The position numbers were made by a program, and so were the translations under genes. From contig JABMLG010000004.1 in assembly GCA_013204985.1 (NCBI GenBank), positions 62,001-126,000 on the forward strand: a DNA stretch of 64,000 bases. Direction: 5' to 3'. This document shows positions 36,671 through 45,285 of the stretch, in pieces. The stretch is from Microbacteriaceae bacterium VKM Ac-2855 (GTDB lineage: Bacteria > Actinomycetota > Actinomycetes > Actinomycetales > Microbacteriaceae). A model generated the notes under the pieces. That model was given only the letters and a program-made list of their open reading frames with translations. It had not been told where the DNA came from and searched no databases. How positions within the stretch are numbered: the first letter of the stretch is position 1; every line of letters begins with the position of its first letter.

Positions 36671-37158
36671 GCGACGACCGCGAACCGGTCCGTCAGCCGA
36701 AGCAGCGTGATCTCACGCAACTCTCGGCTCACCTCCGCCAGCTCGGTGTCGGAATCGTTGCCCAGGCGACGGATGAGTTCGGCGAGCACGTCCGCGCTGG
36801 AGCGGCCGGCCGCTCGGATCAGGAAGATCATTCCGAAGCGCTGCTCGTAGTCCACGGTCAGCGCCGCGATCGACTCCGCCCGCTCGCGATCGGCGTTCAC
36901 CGAGAGCTGCTCGCCGGCCGAGAACGGATTCGACGCGGGGATCGAGCCCCCCAGTCGCGGACGGCCGGCGACCGCCGACCGCAGCTCGGCATCCGTCCAC
37001 GGGGTGCGTTCCGCGAGCTGCACCAGCGTGGCACTGTCGCCGAACGGCCGGGCTGCGACCAGCGTCGCGACCCAGCTCGGGATATCGAGCACGGTCGTGA
37101 GCTGGGCCGTCGCCTCGGCCGGCGCCGCCGCATCCCAGGCGGCGAGTGCGCCGCTCAT
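36667..37158 (-). CDS. UraD-like (OHCU decarboxylase family) protein with catalytic His replaced
   Basis: The 163-residue protein matches the OHCU decarboxylase family, which turns 2-oxo-4-hydroxy-4-carboxy-5-ureidoimidazoline into S-allantoin in urate breakdown. Supporting features are [30 protein letters not shown] and the C-terminal [10 protein letters not shown] helix. The usual catalytic motif HPRxG/HPxL reads R66-P-R-L-G here, so the key histidine is missing. No urate oxidase or HIU hydrolase is nearby. Both ends overlap neighbours by 4 bp. Confidence 0.78.
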   Translation of the reverse strand: MSGALAAWDAAAPAEATAQLTTVLDIPSWVATLVAARPFGDSATLVQLAERTPWTDAELRSAVAGRPRLGGSIPASNPFSAGEQLSVNADRERAESIAALTVDYEQRFGMIFLIRAAGRSSADVLAELIRRLGNDSDTELAEVSRELREITLLRLTDRFAVVA

Positions 37159-37904
37159 GCGTCCAGGTGCGCGGCGAAGGCGGCGAGCCGGGGCTTCGCG
37201 AACACCTCGGCCGGCGGGCCGTCCTCGATGATCCGGCCCTTCTCCATGAAGATCACGCGGTCCGAGACGTTGCGGGCGAATTTCATCTCGTGGGTGACGA
37301 TGACCATGGTCATGCCCTCCTTCGCGAGGTCCGTCATGATCGCCAGCACCTCGCCGACGAGTTCGGGGTCGAGAGCCGAGGTCGGCTCGTCGAAGAGCAT
37401 CACCTTGGGCCGCATCAGCAGAGCCCGAGCGATCGCGACGCGCTGCTGCTGGCCTCCGGAGAGCTCCCCGGGGTACGCCTTCGCCTTGTCTGCCAGGCCC
37501 ACCTTCGCCAGCATGGCTCGTGCGTGCGGCTCGGCCTCCTTCTTCGACTGCTTCAGCACGAAGCGCGGCCCCTCGATGAGGTTGTCCAGCACTGTGCGGT
37601 TCTTCCAGAGGTTGAACGACTGGAAGACCATGCCGACACTGGTGCGCAGCCAGATCAGGCGCAGATTCGCCGTGTAGCTGAGCTTGCCGACCCGGTTCGC
37701 CTTGTAGTGCACGGTGTTGCCGTCGACTACGACATCTCCGCTCGTGGGCACCTCGAGCATGTTGATGCAGCGCAGCAGCGTGCTCTTGCCCGCGCCGCTC
37801 GGGCCGATGATGGTGACGACCTGACCCTCGGCCACGTCGAGATCGATGCCGTGCAGAACAGTGCTGTCGCCGTATTCCTTGACGATGTTGCGCAGAGTGA
37901 TCAT
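37155..37904 (-). CDS. ABC transporter ATP-binding protein, polar-amino-acid type
   Basis: The 249-residue ATPase is of the GlnQ/HisP kind: Walker [15 protein letters not shown]-loop [10 protein letters not shown], signature [15 protein letters not shown], Walker [15 protein letters not shown], and H-loop [17 protein letters not shown]. It drives the importer with the adjacent permease and binding protein. It overlaps the UraD-like gene by 4 bp, so the transporter and enzyme genes belong to one unit. Confidence 0.95.
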   Translation of the reverse strand: MITLRNIVKEYGDSTVLHGIDLDVAEGQVVTIIGPSGAGKSTLLRCINMLEVPTSGDVVVDGNTVHYKANRVGKLSYTANLRLIWLRTSVGMVFQSFNLWKNRTVLDNLIEGPRFVLKQSKKEAEPHARAMLAKVGLADKAKAYPGELSGGQQQRVAIARALLMRPKVMLFDEPTSALDPELVGEVLAIMTDLAKEGMTMVIVTHEMKFARNVSDRVIFMEKGRIIEDGPPAEVFAKPRLAAFAAHLDA

Positions 37905-37912
37905 GACCGGTC

Positions 37913-38566
37913 CTAACGGGTCCTGACGCGCATCCGACGCTCCACCGCTTGCTGGACGAGCATGAGGATGCTGGTCATGGCGAGGTAGAGCACGGCCGCG
38001 ACGCCGAGCGTCTCGAGCGGGGAATAGGTGGCGTTATAGGCCTTCTGGGCCTGGAACATCAGATCGGGAACGGTGATCACGGAGACCTGGGCGGACTCCT
38101 TCATGATGATCACGGCGTTCGAGATGTAGGGCGGGGTGATCGTGCGCACGACGGCGGGGACGGTGACGCGCAGGGCACGGCGCAGCGGGCTCATCCCCAC
38201 AGCCTCCGCGGCCTCGAGCTGGGCCGGGTCGACGGACTGCAGGCCCGAGCGCACGATCTCGGAGATGAACGCGGCCGAGGTGATGGTCATCGCACACAGA
38301 CCGGCTTGGAAGGCCGTGAGAGTGAGCCCGAGGGAGGGGGTGGCGTAGTAGAAGAAGAACAGCGCCAGCAGCGAGGGGATGCCGCGGAAGAACCAGACGT
38401 ACACGGCGGCGACCGAACTCAGCACCCGATTGTGCGAGGTGCGCATCACCGCGATGATCGTGCCGAGCACGGTCGCGCAGACGATCGCGGAGAAGACGAT
38501 GCCGAGGGTGACGAGCGCGCCCTGCAGGAAGAGCGGGCCGTAGCTCGCCAGGATGTCGGGTTTCAC
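37913..38566 (-). CDS. ABC transporter permease, polar-amino-acid type
   Basis: The 217-residue membrane subunit belongs to the HisM/GlnP family: [19 protein letters not shown] near the start, [19 protein letters not shown], and the coupling segment [20 protein letters not shown]. It begins with GTG at 38566, 4 bp after the binding-protein stop codon. A single permease gene suggests a homodimeric channel. Confidence 0.93.
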   Translation of the reverse strand: MKPDILASYGPLFLQGALVTLGIVFSAIVCATVLGTIIAVMRTSHNRVLSSVAAVYVWFFRGIPSLLALFFFYYATPSLGLTLTAFQAGLCAMTITSAAFISEIVRSGLQSVDPAQLEAAEAVGMSPLRRALRVTVPAVVRTITPPYISNAVIIMKESAQVSVITVPDLMFQAQKAYNATYSPLETLGVAAVLYLAMTSILMLVQQAVERRMRVRTR

Positions 38567-38570
38567 CGGC

Positions 38571-39386
38571 TCAGTCCTCGATGGTGAAGCCGAACCACTT
38601 CTCGGCCAGCTCGTCGTAGGTGCCGTCGGCCTTGAGAGCGGTGATGGCGGCGTCGATCTTCTCGACGAGCTCGGTGTTGCCCTTCTTCACGCCCACCCCG
38701 GCCGGCAGCAGCTCGAGAGGCTCCCCGGCGAGGACCACCGGGTCGCTCGTGCTGGTCTCGGAGCGGATGAAGTCGTTGGCGGGGATGCGGCCGACAGCGT
38801 AGACGTCGATGCGACCGGCCTTGAGATCGGCGAACGCTTCGGCGGCCCCCGGGTACTCCTTGAGTTCGGTGTAGCCGCCGATCGCCTGGATCGCGGACAT
38901 GTAGCCCGAGCCGCCGGTGATACCGACGGTGAGGCCGTCGAGGTCGGTGATGTCGGTGACCCGGCTGTTGCTCTCGAGCGCGGTGGCGATCACCCCGTCG
39001 GCGACGTAGGGCACCGAGAAGTCGATCGACTGCTTGCGCTCGTCGGTGATCGTGAGCGAGGACATCACCGCGTCGTACCGGTCGCTCTGCAGGCCGGTGA
39101 GGAGGCCGGTGAGCTGACCCTCGACGAACTCGACGTCCATGCCGAGTTCGTCGCCGATGGCGTTGGCCCAATCGATGTCGTAGCCCTGCAGGGTGCCGTC
39201 GGCGGTGAAGTTCATCGGCTTGTACATGCCGGTCGTGGCGATGACGAGCGTCTCGGACGCGGCGTCGGCGGTAGAGCCGGCGGCGGTGGAGCCGGCGGTC
39301 GCCGTGCCGCTGCAAGCGGTGAGGGCGAGGGCCGCGGCGGCGAGCAGCGGCAGGGTGGTCAGGGTGCGACGGCGGATGCTGGTCAT
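38571..39386 (-). CDS. ABC transporter substrate-binding lipoprotein, SBP family 3
   Basis: This 271-residue binding protein has a signal peptide with an LTACS lipobox, followed by a Thr/Ala/Ser-rich linker. The mature fold shows family-3 marks: MYKPMNFTADGTLQGYDIDW, SLTITDERKQSIDFSVPY and DLDGLTVGITGGSGY. The C-terminal-lobe segment reads GRIDVYAVGRIPANDF, without the usual aspartate that contacts the ligand amino group. The ligand may therefore not be an ordinary amino acid (inference). It is the first gene of the operon, with ACGGAG before its ATG. Confidence 0.9.
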   Translation of the reverse strand: MTSIRRRTLTTLPLLAAAALALTACSGTATAGSTAAGSTADAASETLVIATTGMYKPMNFTADGTLQGYDIDWANAIGDELGMDVEFVEGQLTGLLTGLQSDRYDAVMSSLTITDERKQSIDFSVPYVADGVIATALESNSRVTDITDLDGLTVGITGGSGYMSAIQAIGGYTELKEYPGAAEAFADLKAGRIDVYAVGRIPANDFIRSETSTSDPVVLAGEPLELLPAGVGVKKGNTELVEKIDAAITALKADGTYDELAEKWFGFTIED

Positions 39387-39403
39387 GAAGAACTCCGTGA
39401 GTG

Positions 39404-39411
39404 GGTATACC
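39404..39411. promoter_or_regulatory. Putative GntR operator GGTATACC (proximal)
   Basis: A perfect 8-bp palindrome 18 bp upstream of the binding-protein start codon, in the position of a repressor site overlapping the leader. Confidence 0.65.
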
Positions 39412-39467
39412 GAAAAGGGGGATGCTGCCCGAGACTTCGGAAGAACATGGCCGGTGGTGCGTCTCTT

Positions 39468-39475
39468 GGTATACA
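39468..39475. promoter_or_regulatory. Putative GntR operator GGTATACA (middle)
   Basis: TTGGTATACAT with core GTATAC; centred 64 bp from the proximal site, about six helical turns. Confidence 0.6.
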
Positions 39476-39618
39476 TAGTGACGGATTCTTGTTTCGCGGA
39501 GTCGTCCGTGAGGTTTCCGGATTGTTACGGATCCCGCGGATTCACGGGAAGTGCCCGGGTGTCGGCGTCAGTCAGTATCCGCGCGGTATGCGCGGTGCAC
39601 TTCTGCCGGCTCACGCTC

Positions 39619-39626
39619 GGTATACC
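39619..39626. promoter_or_regulatory. Putative GntR operator GGTATACC (distal)
   Basis: A perfect copy of the palindrome 233 bp upstream of the operon start, just before the DUF779 terminator. Confidence 0.5.
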
Positions 39627-39639
39627 CGCGCAGCGAAAT

Positions 39640-39666
39640 GCCCCGCGAACCGTGGGTTCGCGGGGC
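39640..39666 (-). terminator. Terminator of the aldehyde dehydrogenase-DUF779 operon
   Basis: GCCCCGCGAACC at 39640-39651 pairs perfectly with 39655-39666 around a 3-base loop. Read on the minus strand it is followed by ATTTCG, a weak T stretch, and lies 39 bp after the DUF779 stop codon. Confidence 0.85.
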
Positions 39667-39704
39667 TTTCGGATGACTCCCATCAGGTGGGGCGCCGGCA
39701 GAAC

Positions 39705-40106
39705 TCACACGGCGCGGGCCGCCGCCGGCAGCAAACCGAACTCGACGAGCTCGTCATCGGTGAGCATCCGCGAGCGGATCATGAACCGCTTGTTCTCGGG
39801 CGCCTCGACGCTGAAGCCGCTGCCGCGACCCACAACGAGATCGACGCTGAGGTGCGTGAACTTCCAGTACTCGAACTGCGACTTCGACATGTAGAACTCG
39901 ATCGGCTGGTCGATGCCGTCCACGTGCAGCGTCTGCAGCAGCACATCCGCGGCGCCGGTGCGGAACATCCCGACCGGGAAGCACATCGGCGAACTGCCGT
40001 CGCAGCAGCCGCCCGACTGGTGGAACATCAGGGGGCCGTGCAGCGCCGTCATCGCGCGCAGCATCTCGGCCGCCGCGGGTGTCACATCCACCCGGTCGTA
40101 CGTCAT
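39705..40106 (-). CDS. DUF779 protein (aldehyde dehydrogenase partner)
   Basis: The 133-residue protein is a DUF779 member with the characteristic SGGCCDGSSPMCF (C34, C35, C42) and the tail segment GRGSGFSVEAPENKRFMIRS. DUF779 genes are regularly found next to acetaldehyde-type aldehyde dehydrogenases, as here, but their molecular role is not established; the cysteines suggest metal or thiol chemistry. ATG 40106 follows GAGAGGAG. A large inverted repeat lies 17 bp upstream of its start. Confidence 0.9.
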   Translation of the reverse strand: MTYDRVDVTPAAAEMLRAMTALHGPLMFHQSGGCCDGSSPMCFPVGMFRTGAADVLLQTLHVDGIDQPIEFYMSKSQFEYWKFTHLSVDLVVGRGSGFSVEAPENKRFMIRSRMLTDDELVEFGLLPAAARAV

Positions 40107-40123
40107 GGTGTCTCCTCTCACTA

Positions 40124-40191
40124 CGGGTTGCCGTTTCTTTGACACGGCCTTGTCGACGAAACGACTGGTCCGTCAAAGAAACGGCAACCCG
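40124..40191. repeat. 20-bp perfect inverted repeat upstream of the DUF779 gene
   Basis: CGGGTTGCCGTTTCTTTGAC at 40124-40143 is exactly complementary to 40172-40191, with a 28-bp centre. It lies in the 273-bp spacer between the aldehyde dehydrogenase and DUF779 genes. In RNA it would form a 20-bp stem just before the DUF779 ribosome-binding site. Confidence 0.85.
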
Positions 40192-40379
40192 ATCATTGGG
40201 ACAGCCCCGCCATCCTCAGGCCTCGAAACGGCGCGATCTGTCGATGGAGCGCCGCGACGGAAATTCGCGTTTCAGCGAATTCGCCGCAGCGCGACGGAAG
40301 ACGCTCCGTGGAACATTCCCGCCGTGAAAAGCCGACTACGCGATTGCTGACGAGGATCGAGGAAGCAATCGGAGCGAAC

Positions 40380-41972
40380 TCAGAAGAAGCCCATGGGCCC
40401 CTCGGCGTAGGAGACGAGGAGGTTCTTCGTCTGCTGGTAGTGGTCGAGCATCACCTTGTGGTTCTCGCGTCCGATGCCCGACTGCTTGTAGCCGCCGAAC
40501 GCCGCGTGCGCGGGGTACTGGTGGTAGGTGTTCGACCAGACGCGACCGGCCTCGATGGCGCGGCCGGCCCGATACAGCTGAGCGCCGTTGCGGCTCCACA
40601 CACCGGCGCCGAGGCCGTACAGCGTGTCGTTGGCGATCGAGATCGCGTCGTCGAAGTCGCTGAAGCTGGTCAGCGAGAGCACCGGTCCGAAGATCTCCTC
40701 CTGGAAGATCCGCATCGAGTTGTTGCCCTCGAAGACCGTCGGGTTGACGTAGTAGCCGCCGCTGAGCTCGCCGCCCAGGTCGGCGCGATCGCCGCCGATC
40801 AGCAGCCGCGCGCCCTCCTGCTTACCGATGTCCATGTAGCTCAGGATCTTCTCGAGCTGGTCGTTCGAGGCCTGCGCACCGATCATCGTGGACACGTCGA
40901 GCGGGTTGCCCTGCTTGATCTTCTTCACGCGGTCGATGCCGTCGCCGACGAAGCCGTCGTAGATCGACTTCTGCACGAGGGCGCGAGACGGGCAGGTGCA
41001 GACCTCGCCCTGGTTGAGGGCGAAGAACGAGAAGCCCTCGAGCGCCTTGTCGTAGAAGGAGTCCTTCTGCGCCGCGACGTCCTCGAAGAAGACGTTGGGG
41101 CTCTTGCCGCCGAGTTCGAGCGTGACGGGGATCAGGTTCTCCGAGGCGTACTGCATGATCAGGCGGCCCGTGGTGGTCTCACCGGTGAAGGCGATCTTGC
41201 GGATGCGCGGATGCGACGCGAGCGGAGCGCCCGCCTCGATCCCGAATCCGTTGACCACATTGAGTACACCGGCGGGGATGAGGTCCTTGATCAGATCGAT
41301 CAGCACGTGGATGCTCGCGGGCGTCTGCTCGGCCGGCTTGAGCACGACGCAGTTACCCGCGGCGAGTGCCGGCGCCAGCTTCCACACGGCCATGAGGATC
41401 GGGAAGTTCCAGGGGATGATCTGGCCGACCACACCGAGCGGCTCGTGGAAGTGGTACGCCACGGTGTCGTGATCGAGTTCGCTGACGCCACCCTCCTGCG
41501 CGCGGATGCAGCCGGCGAAGTAACGGAAGTGGTCGATGGCGAGGGGGATGTCGGCGGCGAGCGTCTCGCGGACCGGCTTGCCGTTCTCCCACGTCTCGGC
41601 GACCGCGAGAAGCTCGAGGTTCGCCTCCATCCTCTCGGCGATCTTGATCAGCATGTTGCTGCGCTCTGTCGGGCTGGTCTTGCCCCAGGTCGCGAAAGCC
41701 TTCCAGCCGGCTTCGACTGCGCGGTCGACGTCTTCCGCGGTGCCGCGGGCGACCTCGCAGAAGGTCTTGCCGGTGATCGGGGTGGGGTTCTCGAAGTACT
41801 GGCCCTTCGCCGGCGCGACGTACTCGCCGCCGATGAAGTGGTCGTACCGCGAGCGGAAGCTCACGACGGATCCCGCAGTGCCGGGATTCGCGTAGACGTT
41901 GGGGTTGTCGTGAGCGGCGGGTGCCGCTTCGGGAGTGGAGCCCTGGGCGGGAGAGTCCGCGTACAGCGTCAT
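40380..41972 (-). CDS. NAD-dependent aldehyde dehydrogenase (acetaldehyde/ExaC type)
   Basis: The 530-residue enzyme oxidises aldehydes to acids. The general base is in LELGGKSPN, the catalytic cysteine in [14 protein letters not shown], and the cofactor region includes [18 protein letters not shown]. The GEVCTCPSR form and the neighbouring DUF779 gene point to the acetaldehyde dehydrogenase subgroup used in ethanol and acetoin metabolism. GGAGGA precedes ATG 41972. The regulator at 42144 lies upstream in the same direction. Confidence 0.94.
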   Translation of the reverse strand: MTLYADSPAQGSTPEAAPAAHDNPNVYANPGTAGSVVSFRSRYDHFIGGEYVAPAKGQYFENPTPITGKTFCEVARGTAEDVDRAVEAGWKAFATWGKTSPTERSNMLIKIAERMEANLELLAVAETWENGKPVRETLAADIPLAIDHFRYFAGCIRAQEGGVSELDHDTVAYHFHEPLGVVGQIIPWNFPILMAVWKLAPALAAGNCVVLKPAEQTPASIHVLIDLIKDLIPAGVLNVVNGFGIEAGAPLASHPRIRKIAFTGETTTGRLIMQYASENLIPVTLELGGKSPNVFFEDVAAQKDSFYDKALEGFSFFALNQGEVCTCPSRALVQKSIYDGFVGDGIDRVKKIKQGNPLDVSTMIGAQASNDQLEKILSYMDIGKQEGARLLIGGDRADLGGELSGGYYVNPTVFEGNNSMRIFQEEIFGPVLSLTSFSDFDDAISIANDTLYGLGAGVWSRNGAQLYRAGRAIEAGRVWSNTYHQYPAHAAFGGYKQSGIGRENHKVMLDHYQQTKNLLVSYAEGPMGFF

Positions 41973-42143
41973 GGTTGGTGTCCTCCATCGACTTCATCGT
42001 CGCGCGCCGTGTTCGGCGCCGCGCCGTCTTCGGCGCTTTCGGCTGACGGTACGCGCGGGAAGGTTGCGCGCAGTTGCGCCGAGTAGCGCGCCGCGCCCAG
42101 CAGCGCCGAGCGCTCGTCAGCGGTCGTCACCGCTCGTCAGCGT

Positions 42144-43382
42144 TCAGCGGAGGGCGCGCTCGATCTCTTCCAGATGCGCGACGACACCGGGGCGACGAGG
42201 CGAGCGCGGGGGCAGCAACTGTAGAAGCGCGTGCCAGACCTCCTCGTCCTGCTCCGCCTCGGCCGTCTGCGCGTAGGCGAAGAGCAGGTCGACCGACGCC
42301 GCCTCGAGTAGGGACTCGCGCAGACGACCCGCGATCTCCGCGCGGATCTCGGCGATCCCCGGCGCATCCGAGCCCGGCAGCACCACGCCCGCGTTCGCAT
42401 CGAGGGCGACTCGGTGAGCACCGCGATCGAGAAGCGCGAGCACGTGCCGGGCGTCGAGTTCGATCGGCAATGGCAGGCGGTACGGACGCGACAGCGGCAC
42501 GAGCCGCGCCACGTCGCGCTCGAGCGCTTTGCGCAGCCGCACCATCTCGGCTCGGAGCGTGACGACCGCATCCTCGCGGCCGTAGACCAACTCGGCCAGA
42601 CGCTCCGCCGAGAGTCCGCCGCGGTGCCACGCGAGCAGGGTCATGATCTCGGCGTGCCGCGCGCTCAGCTCCGCGGTCGCACCGCCGACGCTGATCGCAC
42701 CGGTCGCGCGACCGAGCACCCGCAGGCTCGGCGGGCGCGCCGGCTCGACCCGGACCGCGGGCCGTCGACGCGGGCGGCCGGCACGCAATCGCTGCACCAT
42801 CAGCTCGCTCTCGACGGCGGCGGCTGTCGCCTCCATCAGCGGCAGCGTCTGCGGCGCCACCACGTCGGCGCCGCCGGTGATGTCGATCACGCCGAGGATC
42901 GCGCCAGTCTCGGGGTCGTGCACCGGCACCGCCGTGCAGCTCCACGGATGCACCAGGGTCGAGAAATGTTCCGCCCCGCGGATCTGGATGCCGTGGTCGA
43001 GCTCGAGCGCCGTGCCGGGGGCAGAAGTGCCGACCTCGCGCTCGGCCCAGCCCGCACCCTCGACGAAGAGCATGCCCTCGGCGAGACTCTTCATCCGCTG
43101 ATCCCCGTCGACCCACAGCAGCCGACCCATCGCATCCCCCACGGCGACGAGCACGCCGGAGTCGTCATCCGCATCGCGCACCAGCAGGCGGCGGATGACG
43201 GGCAGCACCGTGGCCAGCGGATGCGCGAGCCGGTAGTCGCGCAACTCGGTGCCGTCGAAGGCGAGCGGCGCCGTCGTGCGCTCGGGGTCGAGGTGCGCCA
43301 GGCGGGCGCGCTCCCACGACGCGGCGACCAGCGCGCGCGGGCGCCGTGCAGGCGTCGGAAGGGCAAGCCAGGGATTCGTCAC
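42144..43382 (-). CDS. GAF-domain transcriptional regulator (AcoR-like sensor, winged-helix output)
   Basis: The 412-residue protein begins like AcoR-type sigma-54 activators (RALVAASWERARLAHLDPE, then GVLVAVGDAMGRLLWVDGD) and has a GAF domain with EREVGTSAPGTALELDHGI and HPWSCTAVPVHDPETG. The AAA+ domain is absent. Instead residues of about 235-320 resemble an OmpR-type winged helix (ELSARHAEIMTLLAWHRGGL, VTLRAEMVRLRKAL). This form sits beside exaC-type aldehyde dehydrogenases in actinobacteria and probably controls them in response to an alcohol or aldehyde. Confidence 0.82.
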   Translation of the reverse strand: MTNPWLALPTPARRPRALVAASWERARLAHLDPERTTAPLAFDGTELRDYRLAHPLATVLPVIRRLLVRDADDDSGVLVAVGDAMGRLLWVDGDQRMKSLAEGMLFVEGAGWAEREVGTSAPGTALELDHGIQIRGAEHFSTLVHPWSCTAVPVHDPETGAILGVIDITGGADVVAPQTLPLMEATAAAVESELMVQRLRAGRPRRRPAVRVEPARPPSLRVLGRATGAISVGGATAELSARHAEIMTLLAWHRGGLSAERLAELVYGREDAVVTLRAEMVRLRKALERDVARLVPLSRPYRLPLPIELDARHVLALLDRGAHRVALDANAGVVLPGSDAPGIAEIRAEIAGRLRESLLEAASVDLLFAYAQTAEAEQDEEVWHALLQLLPPRSPRRPGVVAHLEEIERALR

Positions 43383-43493
43383 GTACGGTACCCATCATCG
43401 TTGATCGGGGCGCGGTCGCCGCGGCTACGCTACCTCCGCAGGCTGGGGACGCGCCACGTATCGGCGCCCGTCCTGTTGCGAGAGACCCCTTCT

Positions 43494-43532
43494 CGGTGCG
43501 AGGGCGCCTCCATCGGGGGCGCTCTCGCACCG
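43494..43532. other. Long hairpin upstream of the GAF regulator
   Basis: Bases 43494-43508 pair with 43518-43532 (15 bp, one G-T) around a 9-base loop. It lies 112 bp before the regulator start in the 244-bp spacer shared with the second DUF222 gene. It may be a leader structure or a barrier between the two divergent genes. Confidence 0.5.
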
Positions 43533-43598
43533 CGAGACTCACTCGACGGACGTTGCGGTACGGGGCGACTGACGGGTTCGGTGTCGTCTTTCAACCAA

Positions 43599-45090
43599 TG
43601 TCGGTGGTGTGCCTCATAGTGGGGTCATGAGCATTTCGACGCCCGGCACACGGATCGCGGCCCTCGCCGCGACCGTGCGCGCCGCGTTGGCCGGGGTCGA
43701 CTGGGCACGGATGACCGAGACCGAACTCGTCGCAGCGTGCGTCGCGCTCGGAGAACTCGAGCGAGCCGTCGGCGGGAGCGCCGTCGCGGCCGCCGGTGTC
43801 ATCGAAGGCGCATCGGGGCGAGAGCGCGGGATGGACTCGCTCGCGAGCAAGCACGGGCAGCGCACCGGCAAAGCCCTCCTCGCGATGCTCACCGGATGCT
43901 CGGAAGCGACCGCGGGGCGGCGGATCCGGCTCGCGCAGAGCGTGTTCGCCGGCGTCGGAATGCTGGGCCAAGAGGTCCCCGCCGTGTTCCCCGCCGTGGG
44001 TCAGGCGGTGCGTGACGGGCGTCTGCATCCGGATGCGGCCGAAGCACTCGTCAGCACCCTGGGGCCGTCGGTCGCGCGCATCCACCCGGACGAACTCGCC
44101 ATCGCCGAAGCGTCCATCCTCGCCGCCGCGACCGACCCCGACGGGGAAGCAGCGACTTCCGGTGGATTGACGGGGATCGGGATCGCGGCCGACCTCGTGA
44201 AAGTTCAGGCGCTCGCGTGGAAAGCACGACTGGACCCCGACGGGCTCGAACCCACCGAGGAGGAGGCGTTCGAGAAACGCAACGGCATCTGGCGGCGCGG
44301 CAAGAACGGACTCGAAACCCTCGTGCTCACGTTGACGACGGAGCAGGCGGCGGCGGTGAAAGCGTCGCTCTCGCCGCACACCAGCCCCCGCCGGCCGCGG
44401 TTCACGGATGCGGACTGCGATGCCGCCGAGAACGTCGACGACAGCGAGGTGTTCGCCGACTCGCGCACCACGGGGCAGAAAGTCACCGACACGGTCGTGT
44501 CCCTCGTCGTCGCCGGTGGTGCTTCCGAATCCCCCGTCGGAGCGACGCCGCAGATCACCGCCTACATCCACGCCGACGACCTCACCGACGAGAACGCGAC
44601 CGGGCCCGCCTACCTCGACCACGTCGACGAACCCGTACCCGCAGCGACCGTGCGACGGCTGCGCTGCTTCGGCGAGATACGCATCGCGATCACCGGCACC
44701 CACGCGCAGACCGACGCGCTCGGACAACCCGCCCGCGACTTCACCACGAAACAGAAACGCCTCCTCGCCGCCCGCGACGGCGGCTGCGCCTGGACCGGCT
44801 GCACCGTACCACCCGCCTGGACACAAGCCCACCACGTCACCTGGTGGAGTCGAGGAGGCGCCACCACCATCGACAACGGAGTTTTGCTCTGCAGCTTCCA
44901 CCACCACGTCATCCACGGAAAAGCCGGCTGGCGCATCCACATGCTGCCCACCCTCGACGGGCGGAGACCCCACCTGATCGCACCGCTCCACATCGACCCC
45001 CGACAGACACCCCGGCGCATGGGCAACCAACGCGCCACCATCGCCGGCATCACCCGACACAGACCAGCCGAAACCGAACCGGATCCGCCA
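43599..45090 (+). repeat. DUF222/HNH repeat, copy 2
   Basis: Closely similar to 20459-21970 in direct orientation, 23 kb away. The match again starts 28 bp before the start codon at TGTCGGTGGTGT and ends inside the C-terminal tail. Confidence 0.85.
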
Positions 45091-45138
45091 CCACCACCAC
45101 CGACGCTCGGATCGGCGTCACGGTTGTGGGAGCAGTGA
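43627..45138 (+). CDS. DUF222 / HNH endonuclease domain protein (13E12 repeat family), copy 2
   Basis: The 503-residue protein is nearly the same as copy 1 over its DUF222 region and HNH motif (CAWTGC, HHVTWWSRGG, DNGVLLCSFHHH). Small differences include loss of two residues near the ENVDDSEVF segment and a different tail after MGNQRATIAGITR. The ATG follows a conserved TGGGGTC leader. The HNH residues are intact, so the nuclease could be active. The cellular role is unknown. Confidence 0.85.
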   Translation: MSISTPGTRIAALAATVRAALAGVDWARMTETELVAACVALGELERAVGGSAVAAAGVIEGASGRERGMDSLASKHGQRTGKALLAMLTGCSEATAGRRIRLAQSVFAGVGMLGQEVPAVFPAVGQAVRDGRLHPDAAEALVSTLGPSVARIHPDELAIAEASILAAATDPDGEAATSGGLTGIGIAADLVKVQALAWKARLDPDGLEPTEEEAFEKRNGIWRRGKNGLETLVLTLTTEQAAAVKASLSPHTSPRRPRFTDADCDAAENVDDSEVFADSRTTGQKVTDTVVSLVVAGGASESPVGATPQITAYIHADDLTDENATGPAYLDHVDEPVPAATVRRLRCFGEIRIAITGTHAQTDALGQPARDFTTKQKRLLAARDGGCAWTGCTVPPAWTQAHHVTWWSRGGATTIDNGVLLCSFHHHVIHGKAGWRIHMLPTLDGRRPHLIAPLHIDPRQTPRRMGNQRATIAGITRHRPAETEPDPPPPPPTLGSASRLWEQ

Positions 45139-45285
45139 ACGAATCAACCGGGCCCATCCGGCATGGAAGCTTGCGACCGATTCGCTGTGCCAGGACCGAT
45201 TCGCTGTGCCGGATGGAGCTGCGGTGCCAGATGGGGCCCGCTGCGCCGGCCCTGCGTACCACCGCCCGCACGGTCAGGCGAGAGC
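45139..45285. repeat. Spacer with short direct and inverted repeats
   Basis: CCGATTCGCTGTGCC occurs twice in tandem around 45177-45210. The block is flanked by CATCCGGCA at 45155-45163 and its complement TGCCGGATG at 45207-45215. No gene is seen. The structure lies directly downstream of the second DUF222 gene. Confidence 0.55.

Larger units (their letters stand above)
39387..39639. promoter_or_regulatory. Promoter/operator region of the SBP-UraD-GntR operon
   Basis: This spacer upstream of the binding-protein gene carries three GTATAC-core palindromes. On the minus strand a TATGTAT-like -10 overlaps the middle site. It contains no gene. The terminator at 39640-39666 belongs to the DUF779 gene. 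Confidence 0.6.

Noticed and set aside
36667-37158. Assignment as a true urate-pathway OHCU decarboxylase
   Set aside because: The catalytic His is replaced and no urate oxidase or HIU hydrolase gene is nearby, so only family membership is claimed.
42001-42140. Short repeats GCGCCGTGTTCGGCGC and CGCTCGTCAGCG around the GAF regulator end
   Set aside because: They are short and GC-rich, and no more than expected in this composition without further support.
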